From Cellulophaga sp. BC115SP (GTDB lineage: Bacteria > Bacteroidota > Bacteroidia > Cytophagales > Spirosomataceae), in assembly GCF_009905545.1 (NCBI RefSeq), contig NZ_JAAALB010000001.1, forward strand, positions 310,001 through 374,000: a stretch of 64,000 nt of DNA, read 5' to 3'. A program made the position numbers and the translations under genes. The notes under the pieces were generated by a model, which saw nothing but the letters and a program-made list of their open reading frames with translations, was not told where the DNA came from and searched no databases. Below, one piece after another: positions 56,311 to 64,000 of the stretch (positions within the stretch are counted from its first letter, which is position 1; the number at the start of each line of letters is the position of its first letter).

Positions 56311-57300
56311 CTACGGTTTTTGTGTGGCGAAATATTCTTTTTTCACAACAGATGCCGTTTTATGCTCGCCCGAATGGTGCCAGCCTGGAGGCATAAAGAT
56401 ATATAAAACTTTGTCTTTTAGTGTCGGTGCATGATATACGTCTTTGGCTAATAGGATAATTTCACCAAAATAAGCATCCCAAAAATCGCCAGATTTCATC
56501 GGTCTGGTAATACCATATTCGATTTTCTCCTCATGTTTTTCATCTTGTAACGTTCCAAATACCTTATCCCAAATATTGAGCAGATTACAAAAGTTGGTAT
56601 CCATATACAAAGGATTACGAGCATGATGTACTCGGTGATGCGAGGGAGTCAGAATGATTTTATTCAAGAAACCCAAACGAGCATCTTTCACCAAGTTTTC
56701 GCCAATATGAATAAAAGCACCCCAAGTGCCATCGATAAACATAATTAGGAACAACAAAGGAGGATTTACTCCCATCAATATACAAATCGTAGTACGAATA
56801 ATATCAGCATAAGGTCCTTCTAAGAAAAAGTGCGCATAAGTAATGGATAGATTCATAGACTCGGAAGCATGATGTGTTGAGTGCAAACACCAAAATAGAC
56901 GCACCTTATGACCTAAATAGTGGTACACAAAATGAGCAAATTCCCAAACCACGTAGCCATAAATAAACCAATACCAAGTAAACTCCGATTTGAAAATGGC
57001 ATAAGGCTCAAACAAACCGATACAAATCCCCACCATCCCAATCGAAATAAATCGAGATATAACACGATTGAAGATGTAGGTAAAAAAAGCAATTTTATAT
57101 TGGGTAAAGCTCAAGCGTTGAAAGAAAAACGCTCGGATTAGCTCGATGACCAGCAATACAGGAATAAGCGGAGCCAATGCTTTTCCAATGCCGTCTTGGG
57201 TTAATAAGGCTTTATAGTTGTCCGTCTGAATAATTTCAATCAGACCACTAAAGCTAAAAAAGCCTACAATTTCACGATACAAGGTTTCTAAGATTTCCAT
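56311..57300 (-). CDS. sterol desaturase / fatty acid hydroxylase family protein
   Basis: From the ATG at 57300 (MEILETLYREIVGFFSFSG) about 329 residues with four or more hydrophobic segments. The diiron histidine clusters are present: FAHFVYHYLGHK, LHSTHHASE and HHRVHHARNP (HxxxH, HxxHH, HxxHH). The family hydroxylates or desaturates sterols, carotenoids or alkyl lipids at the membrane with O2. The N-terminal extension before the first cluster is typical of bacterial members. The substrate cannot be deduced; its 3' end abuts the palindrome at 56291-56310. Confidence 0.9.
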   Translation of the reverse strand: MEILETLYREIVGFFSFSGLIEIIQTDNYKALLTQDGIGKALAPLIPVLLVIELIRAFFFQRLSFTQYKIAFFTYIFNRVISRFISIGMVGICIGLFEPYAIFKSEFTWYWFIYGYVVWEFAHFVYHYLGHKVRLFWCLHSTHHASESMNLSITYAHFFLEGPYADIIRTTICILMGVNPPLLFLIMFIDGTWGAFIHIGENLVKDARLGFLNKIILTPSHHRVHHARNPLYMDTNFCNLLNIWDKVFGTLQDEKHEEKIEYGITRPMKSGDFWDAYFGEIILLAKDVYHAPTLKDKVLYIFMPPGWHHSGEHKTASVVKKEYFATQKP

Positions 57301-57388
57301 AATGTTAAGTTTGAGAAAATTGGTTTTCAAAATTTAACAAAATCATTTTAGAAAACTCTCAGGTTCTGTATGTTTTAGGTAGTACAAC

Positions 57389-57420
57389 AATAATTTGCAA
57401 TTCGCGAATTGCAAATTATT
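57389..57420. repeat. perfect palindrome downstream of the nucleotidyltransferase gene
   Basis: A perfect 32-bp palindrome with half-site AATTTGCAATTCG, centred between 57404 and 57405. It overlaps the stop codon of the nucleotidyltransferase gene (TAA at 57416-57418). Its central 26 bp are identical to the palindrome at 58709-58734 on the other side of the gene pair. Confidence 0.9.
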
Positions 57421-58111
57421 TATTTAGAATGGAATGCCAAATTGCTAATATCCTTTGCTTTCTGGCATAGTGTCCTGAAAAATCAAGACTTGCAGAAATT
57501 TCTTCTTCAATGGTTTTTCTCTCCATTAGTTCTCGCAATGAAGACTTGATATAGTTTAACACATCTTCTGTTGTATTTAAAATTTCATGCTCCAGATTAA
57601 TACGGTTGTCAAAAATGTATATAATATCTTCAAAATCGCTATTCCATCTATAATCTTCTCCATGACGGTTTGATTTTAATGCTTCAAATTTTGAGGCTAA
57701 AAAATATTCTACAGGAAATATGCTGATTGATAATTCTTCATCTATTTCAAATAAAATACTCCATTCCAGTCCCTTTTTATACCAAATATTAGTAAACCCT
57801 AATATTTTTTCATCATCAGGCATTATATCAACTACTATATCATGGTATTTATAGCGACAAATTACACCTGAAAAAATATCATTTTGAAAACCTATACCTC
57901 TAAGTGTTTCTTCTAATTTGGTGTAGGAACCCAAATTCTGAAGTTCTATGACAATATCAATATCATCTGTAGGTCGAACTTCGGCCCTTGCTGAGTCATC
58001 ACAATATAGTTCAACTACAGCACCGCCTACAAATACGATTTTGTGTTCAATTGAAGATAAGGCTTGTGCAAGCACTTTTATTCTTACAATGTTTTGATAA
58101 CTATGTTTCAT
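57416..58111 (-). CDS. nucleotidyltransferase (AbiEii-like)
   Basis: A 231-residue nucleotidyltransferase-fold protein. The GG-(N)-DxD signature is KIVFVGGAVVELYC (Gly29-Gly30) with RPTDDIDIVIE (Asp50, Asp52), and a third acidic residue may be in DIVVDIMPDDE. FPVEYFLASKFEALKSNRHGEDYRWNSDFEDIIYIF matches the AbiEii/type IV toxin-like group. It overlaps the wHTH gene by 4 nt (ATGA). In AbiE systems the nucleotidyltransferase is the toxin and the winged-helix protein the antitoxin and autorepressor. That analogy is inferred from gene order and fold only. Confidence 0.82.
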   Translation of the reverse strand: MKHSYQNIVRIKVLAQALSSIEHKIVFVGGAVVELYCDDSARAEVRPTDDIDIVIELQNLGSYTKLEETLRGIGFQNDIFSGVICRYKYHDIVVDIMPDDEKILGFTNIWYKKGLEWSILFEIDEELSISIFPVEYFLASKFEALKSNRHGEDYRWNSDFEDIIYIFDNRINLEHEILNTTEDVLNYIKSSLRELMERKTIEEEISASLDFSGHYARKQRILAIWHSILNK

Positions 58112-58665
58112 CCTAAAATATATTGCTCTAATTGTGTAGAAGCTAGTTTATTAATTCTTGCAGAACCTGTTCTTATGGCATCAACGAGTGCCAAAAGCGT
58201 ATACAAATTTTCATCATTTTTTACAATTTCAGGAACTGTTGGATACAAAGGCGTGATTGTTTGGCCTCGTACTGTTCCGTTAGCGGATGCCCATACATAT
58301 ACCTCATTCGACACAATGTTTTCGCTTAGTGGTGCTACAGAATGCGCCGTAGGAATTCCCCTAGCAAGTCCTTCGGGATGTGCAGGGAACACGTATTTCA
58401 GTCCATATAGAAGGAAATCCAGAAAAGCCCTTTTATTAATATGCTTGGACTTATAATCTTCAAGTAAACCAGCATACTCAGAGCGCTGAAGAGATTCCGA
58501 AACTTCAGATTCACTCATTTGAAGGTCTTGTGCAATAACTTTATTCGTCAATGACCAATTACTAAGTATGTCATGATTTCTTGCTTCTTGTTTTTTAAAA
58601 TGAGCAAGAATTTCAAGTAAAATCAATACATCCTGCGGACGCATTCCATTATGTTTCTTTCTCAT
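58108..58665 (-). CDS. winged-helix DNA-binding protein paired with nucleotidyltransferase
   Basis: A 185-residue protein starting MRKKHNGMRPQDVLILLEIL. Its wHTH segment is WSLTNKVIAQDLQMSESEVSESLQRSEYAGLLED (about 43-76). The C-terminal half (FLLYGLKYVFPAHPEGLARGIPTAHSVAPL) is conserved-looking but not a domain I can name. It is the first gene of a two-gene unit with a nucleotidyltransferase. The palindrome at 58709-58734 overlaps the -33 element of its promoter, a natural autorepressor site. AbiEi-like antitoxin is a possibility, not shown. Confidence 0.75.
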   Translation of the reverse strand: MRKKHNGMRPQDVLILLEILAHFKKQEARNHDILSNWSLTNKVIAQDLQMSESEVSESLQRSEYAGLLEDYKSKHINKRAFLDFLLYGLKYVFPAHPEGLARGIPTAHSVAPLSENIVSNEVYVWASANGTVRGQTITPLYPTVPEIVKNDENLYTLLALVDAIRTGSARINKLASTQLEQYILG

Positions 58666-58686
58666 AATATCCTTATTTTTAGAAAC

Positions 58687-58734
58687 GTAAAGTTATAAGA
58701 ATTTTATAAATTTGCAATTCGCGAATTGCAAATT
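58687..58734 (-). promoter_or_regulatory. promoter with palindromic operator for the wHTH/nucleotidyltransferase pair
   Basis: On the minus strand a TTG inside the palindrome is followed after 19 bp by TAACTTTA (close to TAnnTTTG), about 25 bp before the start codon at 58665. The 26-bp perfect palindrome (58709-58734, half-site AATTTGCAATTCG) covers the -33 box, which suits repression by the encoded wHTH protein. Confidence 0.6.
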
Positions 58735-58748
58735 ATATATAAAACAAT

Positions 58749-58772
58749 AGAGACGCAAGATATTGCGTCTCT
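58749..58772. repeat. palindrome of the GAGACG family
   Basis: AGAGACGCAAGATATTGCGT followed by CTCT forms a 10-11 bp stem. It lies 18 bp downstream of the glycosidase-like stop codon on the minus strand and may act as a terminator, but also belongs to the family seen at 48833 and 56224. Confidence 0.7.
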
Positions 58773-58789
58773 ACAATCAACATGATTTC

Positions 58790-60640
58790 TTAATTGGTTT
58801 TTACTACTACGTTATCTACATAAAACGTGGTTGGAGCACAAGGTTCGTCGGCACCTTTGAGTGGTGGGTCATTTGTTTCGTTTGGCGTTTGACGTGTTGG
58901 GAAATTACGAAAAGCACCCGTGCGTAGCGATAATCTTTCTATTGACTTCACAGCCTCCGCCAATTGCGCCTTTTCTAATACTTTCTTACCATTAATCAAT
59001 AACGTATAGTTACCATGGGTATTGGCTTCTGTCAAAATCTCGATTTTATACCATTGACCTTTTTGATAAGAGGATACCACTTTTTCGGTGCTTCCATCGG
59101 TAGCGATGATTTGTCCATTTTCATCAAAACGAACACGTACAGGACGATTGCCGTACTGGTCGGTTAGGTCTATTTCGAGTCTTCCTGTATTAGTAACATC
59201 TGTGAATATCTCTAAACTAGTCTGCACTTTGGTTCCTTCTTGAAAAACTCGAATGGCACGAGCATAATCATACAAATCGGTATCGGACAACTGTAAAGCT
59301 TTGCCTGTTCTGTTAGGCGCTTTTACTACCTCTATCGGTGCCCATTTCGGAGCGTAAATATTCCAGTTGGGCACAGCGCCTTCTAAAGCTAAAGCATCAA
59401 AATTATCCGAAACTGTACCTTTTACCGCATATTGAATCGGCACAGGAGTACGACTTACCCATACGTCCTCTTTATTGACGGTATAGGTCATCCACATGTC
59501 ATTGCCAGGAGGATTACCATTCCCTTCTTCGATGCCACGCATATAACAAGGTCCAAAATCTTTCCAGCGACCCGTAAATCTACGCACGGGTACTTCGCCT
59601 TGAATCAAGAGCATATTATCAAACAAAACTCCATCCTCGCCCGTCACCACGACCAACGGAAAACGATACTGCGTTTGTTCAATAGGGTTATAACTAATCG
59701 CATAACGACCATCGTCTGTTTTTTGTCCCCATTGTTTTCCTCCAGACATTAAGAATGTTGGTACTTTGACAGGTTCTGAAAAAGTTTTTCCTTCGTCATC
59801 CGAAAGCGCTACTAAAGATTTTTTCCAAAGAGCCACCACCTTTCCATCTTTACGATGATAATACGATAAAGCTTGTCCCGATTTGTTGCCATTATAAAAA
59901 CCATCTACACCATGATCTTCATCATACCATTGGAACGTTATCAATTTATCTTTTAGCAAAGCATCACAAGCAGTGACAAAACCTACATTTGTAGATTTTT
60001 TGTAGAAAGGATACGAGGTATTGCTTTCATTCCAGTTGGCTTCACTTTCATAACGTATAAAGTATATCGGTCCGTAAGAACCATCCTTGTAGGCTTCGCG
60101 TACCACGCGACCGATTCCCCCTTTTCCAAAAGGGTCATCCGTGTGTCCATAAAAGGCAATTACTAACAAACGACCATCAGGAGCCACATAAAACCCCATG
60201 CGTTGGTGCATCATATAACCATGATAACCCGCAGGAATCTTCACGCCTTCGGGCGCTTTGTAGGGCGGAAAAACCACTTCAGGTTTTTCCCAATGACGAC
60301 CATCTTTTGATTTCACGATAAGGGTTTGTCCTGGCGCTACGTGCTCATCAACAGGATTGCTCAAATACTGCTGGTAAAAAGTATTATTCCAGTAACAAAG
60401 ATTAGAGGCATGGTTGTAGGTCCAGCCATAGCCATCGGCGTATTCGGGATGGGTGCGGTTGGCACGCATGGTCTGTCGGTTTTCGGTACCAATGGCATAA
60501 CGCAAACGTCCTTCGTGCACACTTGGGTCAACGGTCTGACCGCCGATATAACGCAAGGGTTCTGCCACACTGCCTGTTTGGGCAAAGCTAGCACTGGCTA
60601 AACTGGCAAGAATACAGGGAATAGAAACGATTTTTTTCAA
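58790..60640 (-). CDS. secreted beta-propeller glycosidase-like protein (sialidase superfamily)
   Basis: About 616 residues if translation begins at the TTG at 60640, which gives MKKIVSIPCILASLASASFAQ, a perfect signal peptide; a GTG at 60700 would add 20 residues. The central part has BNR/Asp-box-like strands (VKSKDGRHWEKP, LSDDEGKTFSEPV) of a six-bladed sialidase-like propeller, with WTYNHASNLCYWNNTFYQQYLSNP near the start. From about residue 430 a jelly-roll-like domain follows (FTDVTNTGRLEIDLTDQYGNRPVRVRFDENG, NYTLLINGKKVL). It probably hydrolyses or binds a plant or animal glycan. The family is not pinned down. An AraC gene lies upstream on the same strand. Confidence 0.78.
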   Translation of the reverse strand: MKKIVSIPCILASLASASFAQTGSVAEPLRYIGGQTVDPSVHEGRLRYAIGTENRQTMRANRTHPEYADGYGWTYNHASNLCYWNNTFYQQYLSNPVDEHVAPGQTLIVKSKDGRHWEKPEVVFPPYKAPEGVKIPAGYHGYMMHQRMGFYVAPDGRLLVIAFYGHTDDPFGKGGIGRVVREAYKDGSYGPIYFIRYESEANWNESNTSYPFYKKSTNVGFVTACDALLKDKLITFQWYDEDHGVDGFYNGNKSGQALSYYHRKDGKVVALWKKSLVALSDDEGKTFSEPVKVPTFLMSGGKQWGQKTDDGRYAISYNPIEQTQYRFPLVVVTGEDGVLFDNMLLIQGEVPVRRFTGRWKDFGPCYMRGIEEGNGNPPGNDMWMTYTVNKEDVWVSRTPVPIQYAVKGTVSDNFDALALEGAVPNWNIYAPKWAPIEVVKAPNRTGKALQLSDTDLYDYARAIRVFQEGTKVQTSLEIFTDVTNTGRLEIDLTDQYGNRPVRVRFDENGQIIATDGSTEKVVSSYQKGQWYKIEILTEANTHGNYTLLINGKKVLEKAQLAEAVKSIERLSLRTGAFRNFPTRQTPNETNDPPLKGADEPCAPTTFYVDNVVVKTN

Positions 60641-60797
60641 AGTTTTAGAAACGATTTTAAGAGTGAAAATTGGGTAAATCAGTAAAGAGCGAACAGGCAC
60701 AAGGGATAAGTTAATGTCTATTCATCTCAAATTTAAGGTAAAAACCTATTTTTATACTCCAAGACTATAGGGTAGTTTTTGGATAAAAAGTATTCCT

Positions 60798-61643
60798 TTA
60801 AGCCTGATTAATTCGTTTTTTCCGAAAAGCTGTCGGCGTATTTCCTGTGTATTTTCTGAATTGTTTACAGAAATGGCTTTCATCTGTAAACCCAAATTCA
60901 TCCGCTATTTCGGTCAAAGTATGCTGACTAAATTGTAGCCGTGCTTCTATCAAACTCATTTTGAGCTTCGTGATATACTGTTTCAGAGGCTCGCCTGTAT
61001 GTCGTTTGAAGAAAATACTGATATAGGCAGGTGAATAGTGAAAAACCTCAGCCAAATGCTCGATGGTCAAAAAATCAGGTTGGTAGATATGCTGTTTGAT
61101 ATAGCGTAAAATAGCCTCTACCGAATCGTTTGGAGCAATTGAGGCGGTATTTTGTCCTAATAAATTTCTCGCTAAAATCATCATCATACTTCGCATTAGG
61201 TTATCTCGAATAATTTCAAAATACGAAGATTCAGGGTTTTGATATTCGCTTTCAAGTACCTGTAATAAATGATGAAGTTTTTGTTTTTCCCCTAAGTCAT
61301 GGACAATCGAACCCCGACTTTGCGAAGAGGTATATAGCAAGGTTTCTACAATCTGTTGCCAAGTATTGCCATCATGCGCTTGTTGTTTCAAAAAAGATTC
61401 ATTAAACCTGATAAAGCAAAATTCCGTCAAGCTATGTATATCAAAATCATGGAAATCTTCGGGACCTACCAAAAACACATCTCCATCCGAATAGTCAAAT
61501 GAATTACCATTGAGATTATGCCTTCCTTGCCCTTTCAGGATAAAAATAATTTCGAAATAAGTATGCTTGTGTACCGAATGCTCCCATTGGATCGCCTCAA
61601 AATGATAAATATTGAAAGAAGTATGTAAAATATAACGTTTCAT
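60798..61643 (-). CDS. AraC-family transcriptional regulator
   Basis: A 281-residue regulator with N-terminal cupin (QWEHSVHKHTYFEIIFILKGQGRHNLNGNSFDYSDGDVFLVGP) and a C-terminal double HTH (IEHLAEVFHYSPAYISIFFKRHTGEPLKQYI, LTEIADEFGFTDESHFCKQFRKYTGNTPTAFRKK). It is upstream of the propeller gene on the same strand and divergent from the Dabb gene, so it may control either, probably in response to a sugar. Confidence 0.92.
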   Translation of the reverse strand: MKRYILHTSFNIYHFEAIQWEHSVHKHTYFEIIFILKGQGRHNLNGNSFDYSDGDVFLVGPEDFHDFDIHSLTEFCFIRFNESFLKQQAHDGNTWQQIVETLLYTSSQSRGSIVHDLGEKQKLHHLLQVLESEYQNPESSYFEIIRDNLMRSMMMILARNLLGQNTASIAPNDSVEAILRYIKQHIYQPDFLTIEHLAEVFHYSPAYISIFFKRHTGEPLKQYITKLKMSLIEARLQFSQHTLTEIADEFGFTDESHFCKQFRKYTGNTPTAFRKKRINQA

Positions 61644-61874
61644 CGACCATCAAGATGTTTACTAATTATCTACCAAGATATAATGGATTTTTACCATTAT
61701 CTAGAAAAAATCATTTGTAGTTTTGTATTAAAGTTTCAGTGTTATAGCACAGAAATTACGATAAACCACTTATAATCAACATCAAACATCATAAAGAAAG
61801 TTTAATCTATCAATAAAGAGCATAATGGAAATATACATTTTACCTGCTCATCACTTCAAAACATTTACACAATC

Positions 61875-62276
61875 ATGAAAAAATTAGAAAGACGTTCATT
61901 CTTGACCAAAGCCGCAGCAGCGTCGGCATTGACAGCAGTTGCGCTACCTTCGGAAGCAAAGCCAAAGAAAAAAATCTTTATCCACCATGTTTATTTTTGG
62001 TTGAAAAACCCCTCAAGTGAGGCCGACAAAAACAAGCTTATCGAAGGACTAACAGGATTATCGAAAGTGCCAACCATTCGTTTCCACCACATTGGCACAC
62101 CTGCAAGTACCAACCGTAGTGTTATCGAGAGAGGATATTCGGTTTCTTGGATGTTGTTTTTTGACAATTTGGAAGAAGAGGAAATCTACCAAAAACACCC
62201 TATTCACCTCAAATTTGTAGAAGACTATTCACACCTTTGGGAGAAGGTAATTGTGTATGATGCAGAGCAGATTTAG
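61875..62276 (+). CDS. Tat-exported Dabb-domain protein
   Basis: A 133-residue protein with a twin-arginine signal (MKKLERRSFLTKAAAASALT, motif RRSFLTK, cleavage near SEA-KP). The mature part is a stress-responsive alpha/beta barrel (Dabb): IFIHHVYFWLKNPSSEADKNKLIEGLTGL, the strand VSWMLFFDNLEEEEIYQKHPIH and FVEDYSHLWEKVIVYD. Dabb proteins are dimeric ferredoxin-like barrels of mostly unknown function. It is divergent from the AraC regulator, with a long 231-bp shared region. Confidence 0.9.
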   Translation: MKKLERRSFLTKAAAASALTAVALPSEAKPKKKIFIHHVYFWLKNPSSEADKNKLIEGLTGLSKVPTIRFHHIGTPASTNRSVIERGYSVSWMLFFDNLEEEEIYQKHPIHLKFVEDYSHLWEKVIVYDAEQI

Positions 62277-62385
62277 GAAAGAGGCTTGAGGGATAAGGTA
62301 TTAGTTTACATGATTCGTGATATAGCCACAAGCTTTTATGGAATAAATAATCTATAAAAGCTTGTGGCTAATTTCATGGATATAC

Positions 62386-62415
62386 TTTGAAATAATGGGT
62401 AAATCTCTATCTTTG
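62386..62415 (+). promoter_or_regulatory. promoter of the gene at 62462
   Basis: TTTG (62386-62389) and TATCTTTG (62408-62415) are 18 bp apart, a good match to the Bacteroidota -33/-7 consensus, and lie 46 bp upstream of the ATG at 62462. Confidence 0.65.
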
Positions 62416-62461
62416 AAACATCGTTAAAAGCTACCTCAAAAACTAATTCTATATCTATCTC

Positions 62462-63217
62462 ATGCGTTCGAAACCGTTATTACTCAACCTGCTAGTTATA
62501 TCATTTCCTTTATTTTTTATTTGGAATTGCGGACCTCGAAAGAATGATGCCGTTGATACAAATACCGATTCAACAGTAAATCATTCTTCTAAAGTGCTGG
62601 CTCAAGTTTTAGCATCACCCGATACTAACGAACGTCAAATCCAATCAGGGCAATTTATATTTACTTTTGAGCCATCTACTAAAAAAATATACCATCAGTA
62701 CCCTACAAAATCTTTTATTATGCCAGATAGTTCTGGACTTCGCCAAGAGGGTTTGAACTGGTATGCATTGGATATGGAAGGCAAGGAAAAGCTTGTACTC
62801 TCTGGAAATGATAATGAGGGGTTTGATAGTTTTGTCGTTTATGAGTGTTTAGGCTCTGTTAAAAATCTACCATATTGGGTTTTTAAGGTCAATTTTTATG
62901 AAGGAGGAATGTTTACTCTGGTCAATAAAAATACGGGAGAAAAAATAGATTTAGTGAGCCCTCCCATTATATCACCAGACCAAAAGTGGCTTATAAGTGT
63001 ATCTTCCGACTTAATTGCCGAATTCAACTTTAATGGCTTTGTATTACTAGAAATCAAAGACCAAAAGCTAGTCAAAAGTGCAGAAGTAGCACTCAAAACC
63101 AAAGGAATAGAAGATGCCAAATGGATTGATAATAACACGCTTTCCATCAAAGAAACCTATATTCAAAACGATGAAGAAGCCACAAGATATAGCATTCTGA
63201 GAATTGGGGTTAAATAA
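62462..63217 (+). CDS. putative lipoprotein of unknown function
   Basis: A 251-residue protein with hydrophobic N-terminus MRSKPLLLNLLVISFPLFFI then WNCGPRKN; the Cys at about 23 is a loose lipobox, tolerated in Bacteroidota. The mature part is beta-rich (SGQFIFTFEPSTKKIYHQYP, LPYWVFKVNFYEGGMFTLVNK, ISPDQKWLISVSSDLIAEFNFNGFVLLEI), which suggests a WD40-like or TolB-like propeller fragment. No family recognised. It has its own promoter. Confidence 0.7.
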   Translation: MRSKPLLLNLLVISFPLFFIWNCGPRKNDAVDTNTDSTVNHSSKVLAQVLASPDTNERQIQSGQFIFTFEPSTKKIYHQYPTKSFIMPDSSGLRQEGLNWYALDMEGKEKLVLSGNDNEGFDSFVVYECLGSVKNLPYWVFKVNFYEGGMFTLVNKNTGEKIDLVSPPIISPDQKWLISVSSDLIAEFNFNGFVLLEIKDQKLVKSAEVALKTKGIEDAKWIDNNTLSIKETYIQNDEEATRYSILRIGVK

Positions 63218-63555
63218 AAGTAGGTTAATGCTAAGTGCAAAACGATCATTCAATACTGAGCTAGTTACCTATGTTATACACAAATAAGCACTCGAAAACT
63301 TGACCTTTTGATCGATTAAATGTAAAAGATGGATAGCGTTTTGAGTCCAGAAAAATGTTATTTAACTTCAAGAAAGCTGACTTTTCAATAATACAAAAAG
63401 TGCGAAAAGAATAGTATAAGGAATTATCGCCAAAGTGTAAAAATGTAATACAAAACTTTCGTATATTTAAGCGTTGGTGGCTACCACGTAGGAAAACTTT
63501 AAAAGGACAATTTAAGCACCCAAAACTATTTTTGTAAACCTAAATAACTTATCAG
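63218..63555. other. intergenic region, nothing recognised
   Basis: The 338 bp between the putative lipoprotein and the membrane protein at the edge contain no gene-like frame, no clear terminator and no repeat that I can relate to other parts of the window. Confidence 0.4.
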
Positions 63556-64000
63556 ATGGTTAAGAATAATAAAAATTCTATAATAAACATAGTTTATGGC
63601 AGTCTACTTCTTTTATTTTTTATGGGGCTAATAGTGTTTGGGCCAGAAAAATTGTCAGAATACAAGCACAACTTAATAGCTGTAATATCATCATTACTGG
63701 TCGGAATATTTGGTTATTTTTTGACTGGTGAAGTTGGATTGAAAATAAATTCAAAATTCTTAGAAAATAAGGTTGGAAAAATTGCAATTCAAGCCTCTGG
63801 TGGAGTTGCTCTTTTCGTTTTAACAATGGTTTGGTGGCGTAGCCCTTTAACCCCAATTGAGAAAGTTCAAGATAAAATAATAGAAGAACAGCAAAAAGGG
63901 GTAAAAAAAATTGAAAGTGCAATTGATTCCACTTCAAATAAACTTAGCAAAGCGATTAGTGATGATGGAGATAAAACAAGAGAAACTGTTGTGGATGCAG
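63556..64000 (+). CDS. membrane protein with coiled-coil extension (partial, C-terminus outside window)
   Basis: An open frame from the ATG at 63556 runs to the window end, giving 148 residues: MVKNNKNSIINIVYGSLLLL, hydrophobic segments FFMGLIVFGPE, LIAVISSLLVGIFGYFLTG and IQASGGVALFVLTMVWW, then a helical polar part (VQDKIIEEQQKGVKKIESAI, STSNKLSKAI) that could be a coiled coil. No family recognised. Coding character is good, but the rest lies outside. Confidence 0.7.
   Translation, partial: MVKNNKNSIINIVYGSLLLLFFMGLIVFGPEKLSEYKHNLIAVISSLLVGIFGYFLTGEVGLKINSKFLENKVGKIAIQASGGVALFVLTMVWWRSPLTPIEKVQDKIIEEQQKGVKKIESAIDSTSNKLSKAISDDGDKTRETVVDA

Overview
The window looks like the chromosome of an AT-rich member of the Bacteroidota, most likely order Cytophagales. 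The lineage evidence is an Oar-like and a SusC-type TonB receptor, a SusD lipoprotein, LytS/LytTR regulators, AraC regulators, Bacteroidota-type promoters (TTTG, about 19 bp, TAnnTTTG) and many palindromic intergenic repeats. No rRNA, tRNA, CRISPR array, insertion sequence or phage gene was recognised. The genus cannot be fixed from sequence reading alone.

Layout. 1-2739: the N-terminal part of an Oar-like TonB receptor that runs off the window, and a small secreted protein. 2892-8167: an arsenic resistance locus on the minus strand (MFS transporter, Acr3 efflux pump, Cys-tailed DUF6428-like protein, ArsR, thioredoxin-type arsenate reductase, ArsN1-like acetyltransferase); the acetyltransferase has a textbook promoter whose spacer is filled by a 22-bp palindrome. 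8253-11275: a GH3 glycosidase and a divergent AraC regulator. 11819-18321: a small secreted protein and a tripartite RND efflux operon. 18466-27706: an array of mostly minus-strand orphan genes (small anchored proteins and lipoproteins, plus an SDR/SnoaL/AraC trio), separated by about ten copies of a roughly 150-220 bp multi-hairpin repeat that usually ends at or close to a stop codon. It resembles a gene-cassette array but has no recognisable integrase and no canonical attC. 27737-30166: a compact operon for a six-helix K+ channel-like protein, a bestrophin and an LCIB-type carbonic anhydrase, suggesting a bicarbonate/CO2 handling module.

30941-32632: two membrane proteins and a metallophosphoesterase in overlapping frames. 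32808-37913: a SusC/SusD pair. 38577-40562: AraC regulator, AhpD-like protein and a small membrane protein. 40905-48761: LytS/LytTR two-component pair followed by a second RND operon. 49104-52919: KptA RNA 2'-phosphotransferase, a DHFR-like reductase and catalase-peroxidase KatG. 53175-56224: a sensor kinase fused to a GG-repeat DUF4097-like domain, with its LytTR regulator. 56311-58665: a fatty acid hydroxylase family protein and a wHTH/nucleotidyltransferase pair bracketed by two copies of the same 26-bp palindrome. 58790-63217: a beta-propeller glycosidase-like protein, AraC regulator, Tat-exported Dabb protein and a possible lipoprotein. A membrane protein runs off the right edge.

The strongest leads are the LCIB-bestrophin-K+ channel operon, the cassette-like array with its duplicated gene fragment, and the palindrome-bracketed nucleotidyltransferase pair. 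All functions are read from motifs and context; no database search was run.
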